Made by a program: the position numbers and the translations under genes. From Tateyamaria omphalii (GTDB taxonomy: Bacteria > Pseudomonadota > Alphaproteobacteria > Rhodobacterales > Rhodobacteraceae), in contig NZ_JAHVHT010000002.1 in assembly GCF_019802125.1 (NCBI RefSeq), forward strand, positions 558,001-622,000: a stretch of 64,000 nucleotides of DNA. The letters are read 5' to 3'. Numbering within the stretch: the stretch's first letter is position 1; each line of letters starts with the position of its first letter. The notes below the pieces were generated by a model that saw nothing but the letters and a program-made list of their open reading frames with translations, ran no database searches and was not told the origin of the DNA. Positions 9,557-18,184 of the stretch are shown piece by piece.

Positions 9557-10306
9557 ATGACTGCGATGAACCGTTTGGCCGATGTAACCGATGTATTGGG
9601 CCAGCAATCCGGGGCCACCGGCATTGCGGCTCGGGTAGAGTTGTTGCGCGCCGTCGACATGATACGCTCGCATTGCGCACGCGCGACGTTGTATTGCGCG
9701 GCGGGCATGCTGTTTGATGCGCCAGAGGATCACCAGAAGTGCGTTGAAGGGATACAGCGCGCGATGCCCGGCGCCCATTCCGGGGTGCGTATCTTGGCGG
9801 GGGGCCACCCAGAGCGCGGCATTGATCCAAACGCATTGAATTGGTTGCGAGAGACGGTCGCCGACATGCCAGACAGTGTCGATGCCATGCGCCGCTTTGT
9901 GGCAAGTGTCACGGACCTTGCCCGCCAATTCGACGCAGGCACAAGCGATGCCGCACAACTGCGCGCCCTGACGCGCTTTGCGGCGACGGAATTCAACGAA
10001 CATTTCGCCAAGCTGGTCAACAAGCTGAGTGCCGAACTGCACGGGGATCGCGTGGCGCGGCGTGCCTCGGCCACCCAAACTGGAAATGACGCACGCGACG
10101 CCCTGAACGAGATCAGCGAGATTTCACAGAATGTCGGGCTGATCGCCATCAACGCATCTATTGAAGCGGCGCATGTTGGCGAACAAGGGCGCGGCTTTGC
10201 CATAATCGCGACCGAGATCAGGGAGCTTTCGGAAAAGATCGAGCAGGCAAACGCGCGCGTTCAGGCGCAGGTTGACGCTTTGATCCATCAGGTGATCGAC
10301 GATTGA
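9557..10306 (+). CDS. short soluble methyl-accepting chemotaxis-like protein
   Basis: 249 residues with no membrane helix or signal peptide. The C-terminal part ([44 protein letters not shown], written here in pieces: [30 protein letters not shown]) matches the conserved hairpin tip of chemoreceptor signalling domains that contacts CheA/CheW. Only the tip and a short return helix are present; a full receptor has a much longer antiparallel coiled coil. The N-terminal ~170 residues are helical and not recognised. Start ATG 9557 has AAGAGGAA just upstream. The gene is divergent from polA across about 100 bp. It may be a minimal cytoplasmic signal protein, or a partner of a chemosensory array encoded elsewhere. 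No che genes are nearby. Confidence 0.75.
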   Translation: MTAMNRLADVTDVLGQQSGATGIAARVELLRAVDMIRSHCARATLYCAAGMLFDAPEDHQKCVEGIQRAMPGAHSGVRILAGGHPERGIDPNALNWLRETVADMPDSVDAMRRFVASVTDLARQFDAGTSDAAQLRALTRFAATEFNEHFAKLVNKLSAELHGDRVARRASATQTGNDARDALNEISEISQNVGLIAINASIEAAHVGEQGRGFAIIATEIRELSEKIEQANARVQAQVDALIHQVIDD

Positions 10307-10498
10307 ACGAAGTTCATATCCAGACCCATGTCCGCCGAATGATCAACGAGCTGACGAATCCGCCACGTGTCTGAGCGCACGATTTTGGGCTAGCGATCCA
10401 ACAGGTCGCGTCCAAACCAATCTTGCTGGGTTGCGGACCGATGGCAGTAGAGCCAAGGGCACACAGCGAGCGTCATGCCGCTTGATGCAGCTGATGCC

Positions 10499-10675
10499 TT
10501 AGCCGCTCGCCTTTTCCGCATAGACGTATTTGCAGTCGCAATAGGGGCACTCGACCCAGCCGGTATCCTCGGGGATTTGCAACCAGACCCGCGGATGACC
10601 GAGCGCGCCTTCCCCTCCGTCGCAAGCCACGCGATGCGTGTGGACCGTCTTGGTTTCCGGCGCGTCGATGGGCAT
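10499..10675 (-). CDS. zinc-finger (zf-CHCC) domain protein
   Basis: A 58-residue protein with the CHCC zinc pattern: His in [11 protein letters not shown], then Cys, a [10 protein letters not shown] core and the pair CPYC near the C-terminus. This is the small zinc-binding domain related to the NDUFS6/13-kDa subunit of complex I that is found in alphaproteobacteria. Start ATG 10675 ([10 protein letters not shown]) is preferred to the longer frame at 10723, which adds an arginine-rich extension not typical of the family. It probably aids complex I assembly; that is inferred from the homology. Confidence 0.8.
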   Translation of the reverse strand: MPIDAPETKTVHTHRVACDGGEGALGHPRVWLQIPEDTGWVECPYCDCKYVYAEKASG

Positions 10676-10744
10676 GTTGGCTATCCTTGGCTTGGGGCGC
10701 GTGCGGGCGCGTTTATGGGCCAAGCCGTCAGGGCAGACAAGGGG

Positions 10745-11212
10745 TTACGGCGCACGATCGGCGCGCGTCAGGTAGCAGTTGTTGCGGGCAGAGCGCACGT
10801 GGATGTATGCGACCTTAGGATCGGCGAATATTGCGGCGATCCTGTCTGCGATCTCGGGCCTGGGCGTCACTGCGCCGGTGCCATAGACGATGCGGTCGTC
10901 TTTTCCATATCCCTTGATCAGGTAGTCCGGCGACGTGGTCAGAATCTGGGGCAGATCAGCGCCACTGCTGCGGACGCATGGATCGGCACATAAGAAGATT
11001 GGCCCGACCTCTGCGTAGGGATGCGTGCCGTCAAATGGCTTGTGAGCCAGGACAAGCATTTCGGCACCTTCCGGCACATCCCGCAGGCAGTGCCGACACG
11101 GATTGCCGGATCCGTTCGAGATATGACGTTCGGGCGGGTTGCCATGCGCGTCGGGTGCGCCGGCACGGTAAGCATCAACGATGTCGGTGGGTAAAGCTGT
11201 AAACGTGGTCAT
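10745..11212 (-). CDS. DUF1203 domain-containing protein
   Basis: 155 residues. Family segments are MTTFTALPTDIVDAYRAG at the N-terminus, PCRHCLRDVPEGAEMLVLAHKPF, PYAEVGPIFLCADPC, and the C-terminal YIHVRSARNNCYLTR. The two Cys-rich motifs could bind a metal, but no function is established for DUF1203. It has its own ATG with a GGAGATCGTC-type Shine-Dalgarno region upstream. It lies 69 bp upstream of the zf-CHCC gene on the same strand and may be cotranscribed. Confidence 0.85.
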   Translation of the reverse strand: MTTFTALPTDIVDAYRAGAPDAHGNPPERHISNGSGNPCRHCLRDVPEGAEMLVLAHKPFDGTHPYAEVGPIFLCADPCVRSSGADLPQILTTSPDYLIKGYGKDDRIVYGTGAVTPRPEIADRIAAIFADPKVAYIHVRSARNNCYLTRADRAP

Positions 11213-11474
11213 GACGATCTCCTTTTACTTATGAAAAACCACGGACAAGAGCGCGGATCGACCCGAATGCTGCGCAACCTGTCTTAGGGGCTCCGTCCAT
11301 TCGGACGTCAAACGTCGCCCCACGGCGTTTGCCGCTGCGGGAACCGATCCGAATTCTCTGGTTCAAAAAATCCTGGGGGGCGCGTCAGCGCGGGGGCTGG
11401 CCCCCTCCAACGCTTCAAATGAGAACAAAAAGTGAATATACTGGCGACCTGCTGCCACCGAATCTGCCAAATTG
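11213..11474. other. intergenic region between DUF1203 gene and dnaE2
   Basis: A 262-bp non-coding stretch between divergent genes. It holds a GC-rich palindrome (GGGGGC-TG-GCCCCC near 11391-11404) and a SOS-box-like site at 11423-11437. The imuA/imuB genes usually found upstream of dnaE2 are absent. Confidence 0.6.
11423..11437. promoter_or_regulatory. candidate LexA (SOS) box upstream of dnaE2
   Basis: The sequence GAAC-AAAAAGT-GAAT matches the alphaproteobacterial LexA box GAAC-N7-GAAC at 7 of 8 defined bases, and ends 37 bp before the dnaE2 ATG. DnaE2 is a known SOS-induced polymerase, so LexA control is plausible. The mismatch in the last base keeps the confidence moderate. Confidence 0.5.
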
Positions 11475-14447
11475 ATGTTCTGCGAACTGTCGATCACATC
11501 GAATTTCACCTTTCTCACCGGGGCCTCGCACCCCGAGGAATACGTGAACCGTGCCGCCCTGATCGGGATGGAGGCGATTGCCATTGCCGATGACAATTCG
11601 GTGGCGGGGATTGTCCGCGCGCATACGCAGTCCAAGACCATCGCCCGGAGCGTCAAGGAGCGGCGGGAGTTTGATGCGATCCACGGACTGATCGGCCCGC
11701 CCCGGCCCGATCACGTGCCTGCCCCACCCAGCGCACCCATCACGGTGGTGCCCCGACTGATCCCGGCCGCGCGGCTGATGTTTTCCGACGCGCCCCCGAT
11801 CACGGCCCTGCCCGTAAACCGGCAAGGGTGGCGATCGCTTTGCCGTATTATCTCCAAGGGGCGCCGCAATGCCGAGAAGGGGGAGTGCAATCTCCAACTG
11901 AGCGATCTCGAAGAGTTTGCAGACGGTCTTCACCTGCTTCTTTGGCCACAGGTGGAAACGGTTCAGGGCGGCGCGGTTGATTGGATGCAAACCGCGCGAC
12001 GGCTGACGCGCCGCTTTGTCGGGAACATCCACATACTCATGCACCCCCGCTATGATGGGCGGGATACGGCGCGTTTTGACTGGATCGCGGATCAGGCGCG
12101 TGCCCTTGGCCTGCCTATTGTGGCCTCTGCTGCGCCACGCATGCACCATGGCGGGCGTCGCAAGCTCGCGGATGTGGTCAGCGCGATCCGCCTGAAATGC
12201 CGCGTCGATGCGCTGGGGCGCGCGGCGCTGAGCAATGGCGAGGGGCGGTTGCGCAGTGAGGCGGACATGCTGCGCCTGTTTGCAGGTCACGAAGAGGCCG
12301 TGCATCGGTCAGCAGAGCTTGTCGCGCGTCTCGATTTCTCGCTCGACCGGTTGCGCTATGAATACCCCTCCGAGATCACAAAAAACGAGACCCCCAGCCA
12401 GCGGCTCAAGCGCCTCGCTTATGAGGGGCTGAAATGGCGCTATCCGTCCGGCGCACCGGAAAAGGCGCAGACATTACTACGCCATGAGCTCGCCCTGATC
12501 GCCAAGCTGAATTACGAACCTTATTTCCTGACCGTCCGTGACATCGTCCATTTCGCCCGATCCCGCGGCATCCTGTGCCAGGGCCGTGGGTCAGCGGCGA
12601 ATTCGGTGGTGTGCTATTGCATGGGCATCACCAGCGTCAGCCCCGAGATGGGGACCATGGTGTTCGAGCGTTTCGTGTCCGAGGCGCGCGATGAGCCCCC
12701 CGACATCGACGTTGATTTTGAACATGAACGGCGCGAGGAGGTCATCCAGCACATCTACAAGACCTATAGCCGTGAACGTGCGGGCCTGTGCGCCACGGTC
12801 GTGCATTACCGGGGCAAGCGCGCCATCCGCGAGGTGGGCCGGGCCATGGGCCTGACCGAGGACACGATCAGCGCGCTGTCTTCCCAGCTCTGGGGCTTTT
12901 TCTCGACCAAGGGGCTTGAGGCGGAGCGTATGGCCGAGATCGGCCTCGATTTCCGCGACCGGCGGCTAAAGCAGACCATCGAGCTGGTCTATGAGATCAA
13001 CGGCTTTCCAAGGCATCTCAGCCAACATGTGGGCGGCTTCATCATTACCGAGGGGCGGCTGGACGAATTGGTGCCCATTGAGAATGCCACGATGGAGGAC
13101 CGCACCGTCATCTGCTGGGACAAGGATGATATCGACTCGCTGGGCATTCTGAAGGTCGATGTGCTGAGCCTTGGGATGCTGACCTGCATCCGCAAGGCGT
13201 TTGACCTGCTCAAGATGCACCACCATCAGCACTACACCCTCGCCACCCTGCCGCCCGAGGACCCGCGCGTTTACGATATGCTCTGTGCGGCCGACAGCAT
13301 CGGGGTGTTCCAGGTCGAAAGCCGGGCGCAGATGAACTTCCTGCCCCGGATGCGGCCGCGCAATTTCTATGACCTGGTGATCGAGGTGGCCATTATCCGC
13401 CCTGGCCCCATTCAGGGCGACATGGTCCACCCCTATATCCGCCGCCGGAACGGAGAGGAGGAGGTCAGCTTCCCCTCGGACGAGTTGGGCGCGGTGCTGG
13501 GCAAGACGCTGGGCGTGCCGCTCTTTCAGGAACAGGCGATGCAGATCGCCATCGTGGGCGCGGGCTTTACCCCCGATCAGGCGGATCGGCTGCGGCGGTC
13601 ATTGGCGACGTTCAAGAAACACGGCTCTGTCAGCGAATTCCGCGCGTTGTTCCTGCGGGGCATGCGCAAGAATGGCTATGACGACGACTTTGCCGAACGA
13701 TGCTTCAGTCAGATCGAAGGCTTCGGCTCCTACGGTTTTCCCGAAAGCCATGCGGCGAGCTTTGCGCTCTTGGTCTATGCCTCAAGCTGGATCAAGTGCC
13801 ACCATCCCGGCATCTTCGCCTGCGCGCTGCTCAACTCGCAGCCCATGGGGTTCTACGCCCCTGCCCAGATCGTGCGGGACGCGCGCGAGCACGGGGTCGA
13901 GGTGCGGCCGATCTGCGTGAACGCCAGCTTCTGGGACAACGTGATGGAGCCGGATGGGAAGGGGGGCCTCGCCCTGCGCCTCGGGTTCCGGCAAATCAAG
14001 GGACTGAACGAAGAGGATGCCGAGTGGATCACGGTGGCCCGTGGCAACGGCTATCAGTCGGTGCAGGACATCTGGCGCCGGGCCGGGGTGGGCGTGACGG
14101 TGATCGAACGGCTTGCCGAAGCTGATGCCTTTGCTGGGGCGGGCATCAACCGACGTGACGCGCTGTGGCAGGCCAAGGCCATCGCGCCCGGTCCCGCGCT
14201 GCCGCTTTTTGCCAAGGATCTGGATGGCGAGGTGGTGGACGAGCCTGCAGCACTCCTGCCCGAGATGACTTTGGGCGAGGAGGTGGTCGAGGATTACGTA
14301 TCGACCCGCCTGACCCTGCGCGCCCATCCCGTGGGCCTGTTGCGCCATATTCTGACCCCGGGTGCTGCCCCGGTGCAGGTGCTGCCCGCAACAAGAACCT
14401 CGCCCGACCTGTCAAAGATCAGCTTTACCCGCGGCAACCCCGATTGA
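11475..14447 (+). CDS. dnaE2: error-prone DNA polymerase III alpha-like subunit DnaE2 (short form)
   Basis: 990 residues. The N-terminal PHP domain starts FCELSITSNFTFLTGASHPEEYV, as in DnaE2. The polymerase core carries the catalytic aspartates in PDIDVDFEHERREEV (about residues 408-422) and ILKVDVLSLGML, plus GRGSAANSVVCY and FPESHAASFALL. Typical DnaE2 proteins are about 1,050-1,150 residues because an OB-fold follows the segment DY-ST-LTLRAHPV; here the protein stops about 50 residues after it (KISFTRGNPD), so the OB region is missing. A TTG at 11472 precedes the ATG at 11475, and I see no clear Shine-Dalgarno. No imuA or imuB lies upstream. It is a translesion polymerase by homology; whether the short form works without ImuB is unknown. 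Confidence 0.88.
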   Translation: MFCELSITSNFTFLTGASHPEEYVNRAALIGMEAIAIADDNSVAGIVRAHTQSKTIARSVKERREFDAIHGLIGPPRPDHVPAPPSAPITVVPRLIPAARLMFSDAPPITALPVNRQGWRSLCRIISKGRRNAEKGECNLQLSDLEEFADGLHLLLWPQVETVQGGAVDWMQTARRLTRRFVGNIHILMHPRYDGRDTARFDWIADQARALGLPIVASAAPRMHHGGRRKLADVVSAIRLKCRVDALGRAALSNGEGRLRSEADMLRLFAGHEEAVHRSAELVARLDFSLDRLRYEYPSEITKNETPSQRLKRLAYEGLKWRYPSGAPEKAQTLLRHELALIAKLNYEPYFLTVRDIVHFARSRGILCQGRGSAANSVVCYCMGITSVSPEMGTMVFERFVSEARDEPPDIDVDFEHERREEVIQHIYKTYSRERAGLCATVVHYRGKRAIREVGRAMGLTEDTISALSSQLWGFFSTKGLEAERMAEIGLDFRDRRLKQTIELVYEINGFPRHLSQHVGGFIITEGRLDELVPIENATMEDRTVICWDKDDIDSLGILKVDVLSLGMLTCIRKAFDLLKMHHHQHYTLATLPPEDPRVYDMLCAADSIGVFQVESRAQMNFLPRMRPRNFYDLVIEVAIIRPGPIQGDMVHPYIRRRNGEEEVSFPSDELGAVLGKTLGVPLFQEQAMQIAIVGAGFTPDQADRLRRSLATFKKHGSVSEFRALFLRGMRKNGYDDDFAERCFSQIEGFGSYGFPESHAASFALLVYASSWIKCHHPGIFACALLNSQPMGFYAPAQIVRDAREHGVEVRPICVNASFWDNVMEPDGKGGLALRLGFRQIKGLNEEDAEWITVARGNGYQSVQDIWRRAGVGVTVIERLAEADAFAGAGINRRDALWQAKAIAPGPALPLFAKDLDGEVVDEPAALLPEMTLGEEVVEDYVSTRLTLRAHPVGLLRHILTPGAAPVQVLPATRTSPDLSKISFTRGNPD

Positions 14448-14458
14448 AGGAGGCAGAG

Positions 14459-14917
14459 ATGAGCGTGCTTGAAACCTACAAGGCCCGGTCGGGCCGTTTT
14501 ACCCCGGTCTGGACGCTTGAGATCCAGACATTGCCGGAGGACACCGACCGCATTCTCGATGCCGTCATGGCGGTGCATCCGCTGGGCTATGGCCGGTATC
14601 AGCGCAATGCCAGCATCTCTGCCGTCGGCGCGGAGACAGCGCAGCCCGAGGCCGGGTCAACCACGACAACCCATGTGGACGGGTTCGAGGCGGGCGGGAC
14701 CGAAACCTATCCCATGGTCGAGTTGAAGATCTCCATCGAACGGGATGTGGCCGTGTTGGAGAAGGTCATGGATGCGGTGCTGGAGGTGCATCACTACGAG
14801 GAGCCGGTGATCTTTCTGCGCGAGGATTGGGCGAGCCGTGCAGCTTATGATCCCAATCGCGACAATCCGCATCGGTGGTGGAATAACGGCAAGGGGCTGC
14901 CCGAGCGCATCGGCTGA
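14459..14917 (+). CDS. CutA/YqfO-like small protein
   Basis: 152 residues with no membrane segments. The C-terminal half ends in VHHYEEPVIFLREDW, which resembles the HPYEEPA motif of the NIF3/YqfO insert and of CutA-type ferredoxin-like trimers. The N-terminus (FTPVWTLEIQTLPEDTDRILDAVMAVHPLGYGRYQRNASIS) fits the same alpha/beta fold and the AxGAGxIGxYxxCSF-like region. An AAGGAGG stretch (14447-14453) gives a strong ribosome-binding site 5 nt before ATG 14459. It starts 11 bp after dnaE2 and is probably cotranscribed with it. Function unknown; metal binding is a guess. Confidence 0.65.
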   Translation: MSVLETYKARSGRFTPVWTLEIQTLPEDTDRILDAVMAVHPLGYGRYQRNASISAVGAETAQPEAGSTTTTHVDGFEAGGTETYPMVELKISIERDVAVLEKVMDAVLEVHHYEEPVIFLREDWASRAAYDPNRDNPHRWWNNGKGLPERIG

Positions 14918-14934
14918 ATGGGTCGGAAAAAGCG

Positions 14935-15429
14935 TCAGTCTCCCGGCGGGTCGAAACGGCTCTGCAGTGTAAAGGCCTCAGGCGTGGCGCCGTTCTTCCG
15001 CAGCTCTTGCAGCCGGTTCCACCCGTCTTCCAGCGCCACCCGTGTGCCCCGCTCTGCCCACCACATCACCATGGTTGCCCCCTCCGACCGGTCCACCCAG
15101 TCGCGCAGGGTCTTCATGCCCGCCCGGTGCAGCGGATCGCGATAGGCAAAGCGGTGCATGGCCTGCGCATCCCGCCACCCGGCCATGGTGAGGATGTGGA
15201 AATTGTCCTCCGTCCGCTTTGTTTGCAGCCCCAGCAGATCGTTCATATCGCCATAGCTGCCATCCGGCATCCGGGCACCGTGATTGTGCCAGAACATGCC
15301 ATCATCGGCCTTGGCCCTCGCAAACAGCTTGGGCAATTCGCCAAAGAAAAACTGCGCGTTCGGATGGCTGGCACTGAAGGGGCCCAACGGGCGCACCACG
15401 TTCAGGTGCACCAGCATGTGTTTGCTCAT
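14935..15429 (-). CDS. DUF3291 domain-containing protein
   Basis: 164 residues starting MSKHMLVHLNVVRPLGPFS. Family features are FFFGELPKLFARAKADDGMFWHNHG, FHILTMAGWRDAQAMHRFAYR and MVMWWAERGTRVALEDGWNRL, a ferredoxin-like dimeric fold related to antibiotic-biosynthesis monooxygenases and heme-degrading proteins. Start ATG 15429 follows a GGGGAG Shine-Dalgarno; the frame could open further to 15555 but that lacks a ribosome site. It is convergent with the CutA-like gene (17 bp apart). No substrate is known for this family. Confidence 0.8.
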   Translation of the reverse strand: MSKHMLVHLNVVRPLGPFSASHPNAQFFFGELPKLFARAKADDGMFWHNHGARMPDGSYGDMNDLLGLQTKRTEDNFHILTMAGWRDAQAMHRFAYRDPLHRAGMKTLRDWVDRSEGATMVMWWAERGTRVALEDGWNRLQELRKNGATPEAFTLQSRFDPPGD

Positions 15430-15545
15430 TTTCTCCCCCCTCGTCCGGCCGGAGCGTACCGCCTTGCATTGTTCAGGCAAGTGTTCTTTCCAATGACCGG
15501 ACGGCACGGTAGAACGCGAACCACCACACTGGAAGGACCTCTTAG

Positions 15546-17057
15546 ATGGCACCACCCAAACCCGTTGTTCTGTGTATCATGGATGGCTGGGGCCTGCGCG
15601 AGGATGAGACGGGGAACGCCCCGAAACTGGCGCGCACGCCGACCATCGACCGGATCATGGAAACCTGCAGCCACGCGACCCTGATCACACATGGTCCTGA
15701 CGTGGGCCTGCCCCGCGGGCAGATGGGCAATTCCGAAGTGGGCCATACCAATATCGGTGCGGGCCGCGTGGTGGCCATGGACCTCGGCCAGATTGATCTG
15801 GCCATCGAGGACGGCAGTTTCTTTCGCAACCCGCGCCTGATGGACTGGATCAACGCGGTCAAGGAAAAAGAGGGGCGTGCGCACCTGATGGGCGTGCTGT
15901 CCGACGGTGGTGTGCATGGGCACATCAATCACATGATCGCCGCAGCCAAGGCCTGCACCGACGCGGGCCTGCCCGTGGTCATCCATGCCATCACCGATGG
16001 ACGGGATGTGGCGCCGAAATCGGCGCTGACCTATCTGGAGGATTTGAACGATGCGCTCCCTGCAGGCGCGCGTGTTGTCACCGTGACGGGCCGCTATTTT
16101 GCCATGGACCGCGACAACCGTTGGGACCGGGTTGAGAGCGCATTTGCCGCCATGGTGCGTGCAGATGGCCGGATCGTCGAGACGGCGCAGGCGGCCATCG
16201 AGTCCGCTTACGATGATGAAAAGACGGATGAATTCATCCCTGCCGCTGTCATGGATGGCTACAAGGGAGCCAAGGATGGCGATGGCCTGTTCTGCCTGAA
16301 CTTCCGCGCTGACCGCGCGCGAGAGATCATGGCGGCCATGGGCGATCCGGGCTTTGATGCCTTCGCCCCCGAGGGCCGTCCGGAGTGGGCTGGGCTGATC
16401 GGGATGGCGGACTATTCCGAAGATCACAAAGCCTACATGACCACCGTCTATCCCAAGCCCGAAATCGTGAACACGCTCGGGGCGTGGGTGGCGAAAGCGG
16501 GCTTGCGCCAGTTCAGGCTGGCGGAGACCGAAAAGTACCCGCATGTGACCTTTTTCCTGAACGGTGGGGAGGAGCAGCCGGAGGCTGGTGAGGATCGCGC
16601 TATGCCGAAATCGCCCGCCGTCGCCACCTATGACATGCAGCCCGAGATGTCGTCCGTCGAGGTGACGGACAAGTTCATCGAGGCAATCGAAGAAGGCTAT
16701 GATCTGATCGTGGTGAACTACGCGAACCCGGATATGGTCGGCCATACCGGTGATCTGGACGCTGCCATCGCTGCTTGCGAAGCGGTGGATACCGGCCTCG
16801 GCCGAGTCCTGCCGGTGCTTGAAGCGGCGGGTGGCGCGATGATCCTGACGGCGGATCATGGCAATTGCGAAACGATGATCGACCCGGACACTGGCGCGCC
16901 GCATACGGCGCATACCACGAACCTTGTTCCCGTTGCATTGATCGGGGCCGAAGGCACTGTGCATGACGGGCGCCTTGCGGATCTGGCGCCGACGCTTCTG
17001 CAGCTCATGGGGCTCGAAAAGCCGGTCGAGATGACGGGGAACAGTTTGATCGAATGA
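15546..17057 (+). CDS. gpmI: 2,3-bisphosphoglycerate-independent phosphoglycerate mutase
   Basis: 503 residues, the family's usual length. Signatures are VVLCIMDGWG at the N-terminus (first metal aspartate), GNSEVGHTNIGAGRVV with the phosphorylated serine (about residue 62), the metal-binding NYANPDMVGHTGD, and ILTADHGNCE near the C-terminus. The enzyme interconverts 3- and 2-phosphoglycerate in glycolysis/gluconeogenesis and needs manganese. GGAAGG lies at a suitable distance upstream of ATG 15546. The stop overlaps the envC start (ATGA), giving the operon gpmI-envC-ctpA, a conserved order in Rhodobacteraceae. Confidence 0.97.
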   Translation: MAPPKPVVLCIMDGWGLREDETGNAPKLARTPTIDRIMETCSHATLITHGPDVGLPRGQMGNSEVGHTNIGAGRVVAMDLGQIDLAIEDGSFFRNPRLMDWINAVKEKEGRAHLMGVLSDGGVHGHINHMIAAAKACTDAGLPVVIHAITDGRDVAPKSALTYLEDLNDALPAGARVVTVTGRYFAMDRDNRWDRVESAFAAMVRADGRIVETAQAAIESAYDDEKTDEFIPAAVMDGYKGAKDGDGLFCLNFRADRAREIMAAMGDPGFDAFAPEGRPEWAGLIGMADYSEDHKAYMTTVYPKPEIVNTLGAWVAKAGLRQFRLAETEKYPHVTFFLNGGEEQPEAGEDRAMPKSPAVATYDMQPEMSSVEVTDKFIEAIEEGYDLIVVNYANPDMVGHTGDLDAAIAACEAVDTGLGRVLPVLEAAGGAMILTADHGNCETMIDPDTGAPHTAHTTNLVPVALIGAEGTVHDGRLADLAPTLLQLMGLEKPVEMTGNSLIE

Positions 17058-18178
17058 GACCGCTGGCAGCCCTCTTCTTATGTGTTTGGGCCTTGCCACT
17101 CTGGGCGCAGGAAGATGCTGGCGCTCTGGCGCGTGAGGCGGGGGCGCAGCTTGAGGCGGCCTCGGTCCGGTTGGCGGAGGCCGAGACGGCCCGCAACCGT
17201 GTGCGTGCGCTGACGGATACGGTTCATGCCTACGAAGCGGGCCTTTCGGCCATGCGCGCTGGTCTGCGTCGCGCGTCCATTCGAGAGGCGCAGTTGCGGC
17301 GCCAGTTGCAATCCCGTGATGCCGAGATTGCACAGCTTGTGGCAGTTTTACAGACACTTACGCCGGATGAAGCACCGACGGCGTTCCTGCATCCCGATGG
17401 CCCGAACGGCACGGCGCGAGCGGGGATGCTGCTGGCCGAGTTGACACCGGCCCTGAACCAGCGCGCCGCGCAGCTGCGCCAAGACCTGAACGATGTGGAA
17501 AGCCTGCGGCTTTTGCAGGAGCAGGCGGCAGCCCAATTGCAGACCGGTTTGAGCGAGGTGCAGACGGCGCGATCTGCGCTGAACCAGGCGATGGCGGAGC
17601 GGACGGACCTGCCGCAGCGTTTTACCGAGGACCCGGTGCGCACCGCGATTCTGATTGCGTCGGCCGAGACGCTGGATGCGTTTTCCAGCGGGCTGGCAAG
17701 CATTGCCGAAGGCGATGTCGGCTGGACGCCGCCGGAAATCGACGACTTGATCGGCGAGTTTCCGATGCCCGCACGGGGTGTGATCTTGCGTCGCGCCGGG
17801 GAGCCGGATGCGGCGGGGATTGCCCGTCCCGGTATCCTGCTCGCGACCCGCCCCGGCACGCTGGTCAGTTCGCCCACGGCGGCGACGCTACGATATGTTG
17901 GGCCGCTTCTGGACTTTGGTACAGTCACTATCCTCGAGCCGCGCCCGGGCACGTTGATCATCCTTGCGGGCATGGCCGTTAGCTATGGCAACACCGGCCA
18001 GATCATCGCCGCAAGCACGCCCTTGGGTCTGATGGGTGGCCTGCCGACGCCAAACGCCGCTTCAACAGGTAGTGAGGGGGGTGGCGCTGAGCGTTCGGAA
18101 ACGCTCTATATAGAGGTAAGAGAGAATAATGTGCCAATGGACCCGCTTGAATGGTTCAGCACTGAACAGGATGGATAA
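17054..18178 (+). CDS. envC: murein hydrolase activator EnvC-like protein
   Basis: 374 residues. A signal peptide (MRPLAALFLCVWALPLWAQ) directs it to the periplasm. Residues ~25-200 are a long alanine/glutamine/arginine-rich coiled coil, and ~235-335 a LytM/M23 domain (EFPMPARG... TLVSSPTAATLRYVG... IILAGMAVSYG... ASTPLGLMGG). The zinc ligands His-Asp and His-x-His of active M23 peptidases are not visible (ARPGI and EPRPG stand in their place), as expected for an EnvC that activates amidases rather than cutting peptides. By family knowledge it links divisome constriction to peptidoglycan splitting. It is coupled to gpmI and lies 6 bp before ctpA. Confidence 0.87.
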   Translation: MRPLAALFLCVWALPLWAQEDAGALAREAGAQLEAASVRLAEAETARNRVRALTDTVHAYEAGLSAMRAGLRRASIREAQLRRQLQSRDAEIAQLVAVLQTLTPDEAPTAFLHPDGPNGTARAGMLLAELTPALNQRAAQLRQDLNDVESLRLLQEQAAAQLQTGLSEVQTARSALNQAMAERTDLPQRFTEDPVRTAILIASAETLDAFSSGLASIAEGDVGWTPPEIDDLIGEFPMPARGVILRRAGEPDAAGIARPGILLATRPGTLVSSPTAATLRYVGPLLDFGTVTILEPRPGTLIILAGMAVSYGNTGQIIAASTPLGLMGGLPTPNAASTGSEGGGAERSETLYIEVRENNVPMDPLEWFSTEQDG

Positions 18179-18184
18179 GCTGTA

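Noticed and set aside
15426..17357. 643-codon minus-strand frame opposite gpmI
   Set aside because: Antisense shadow of gpmI; composition is Arg/His-rich with no domain features.
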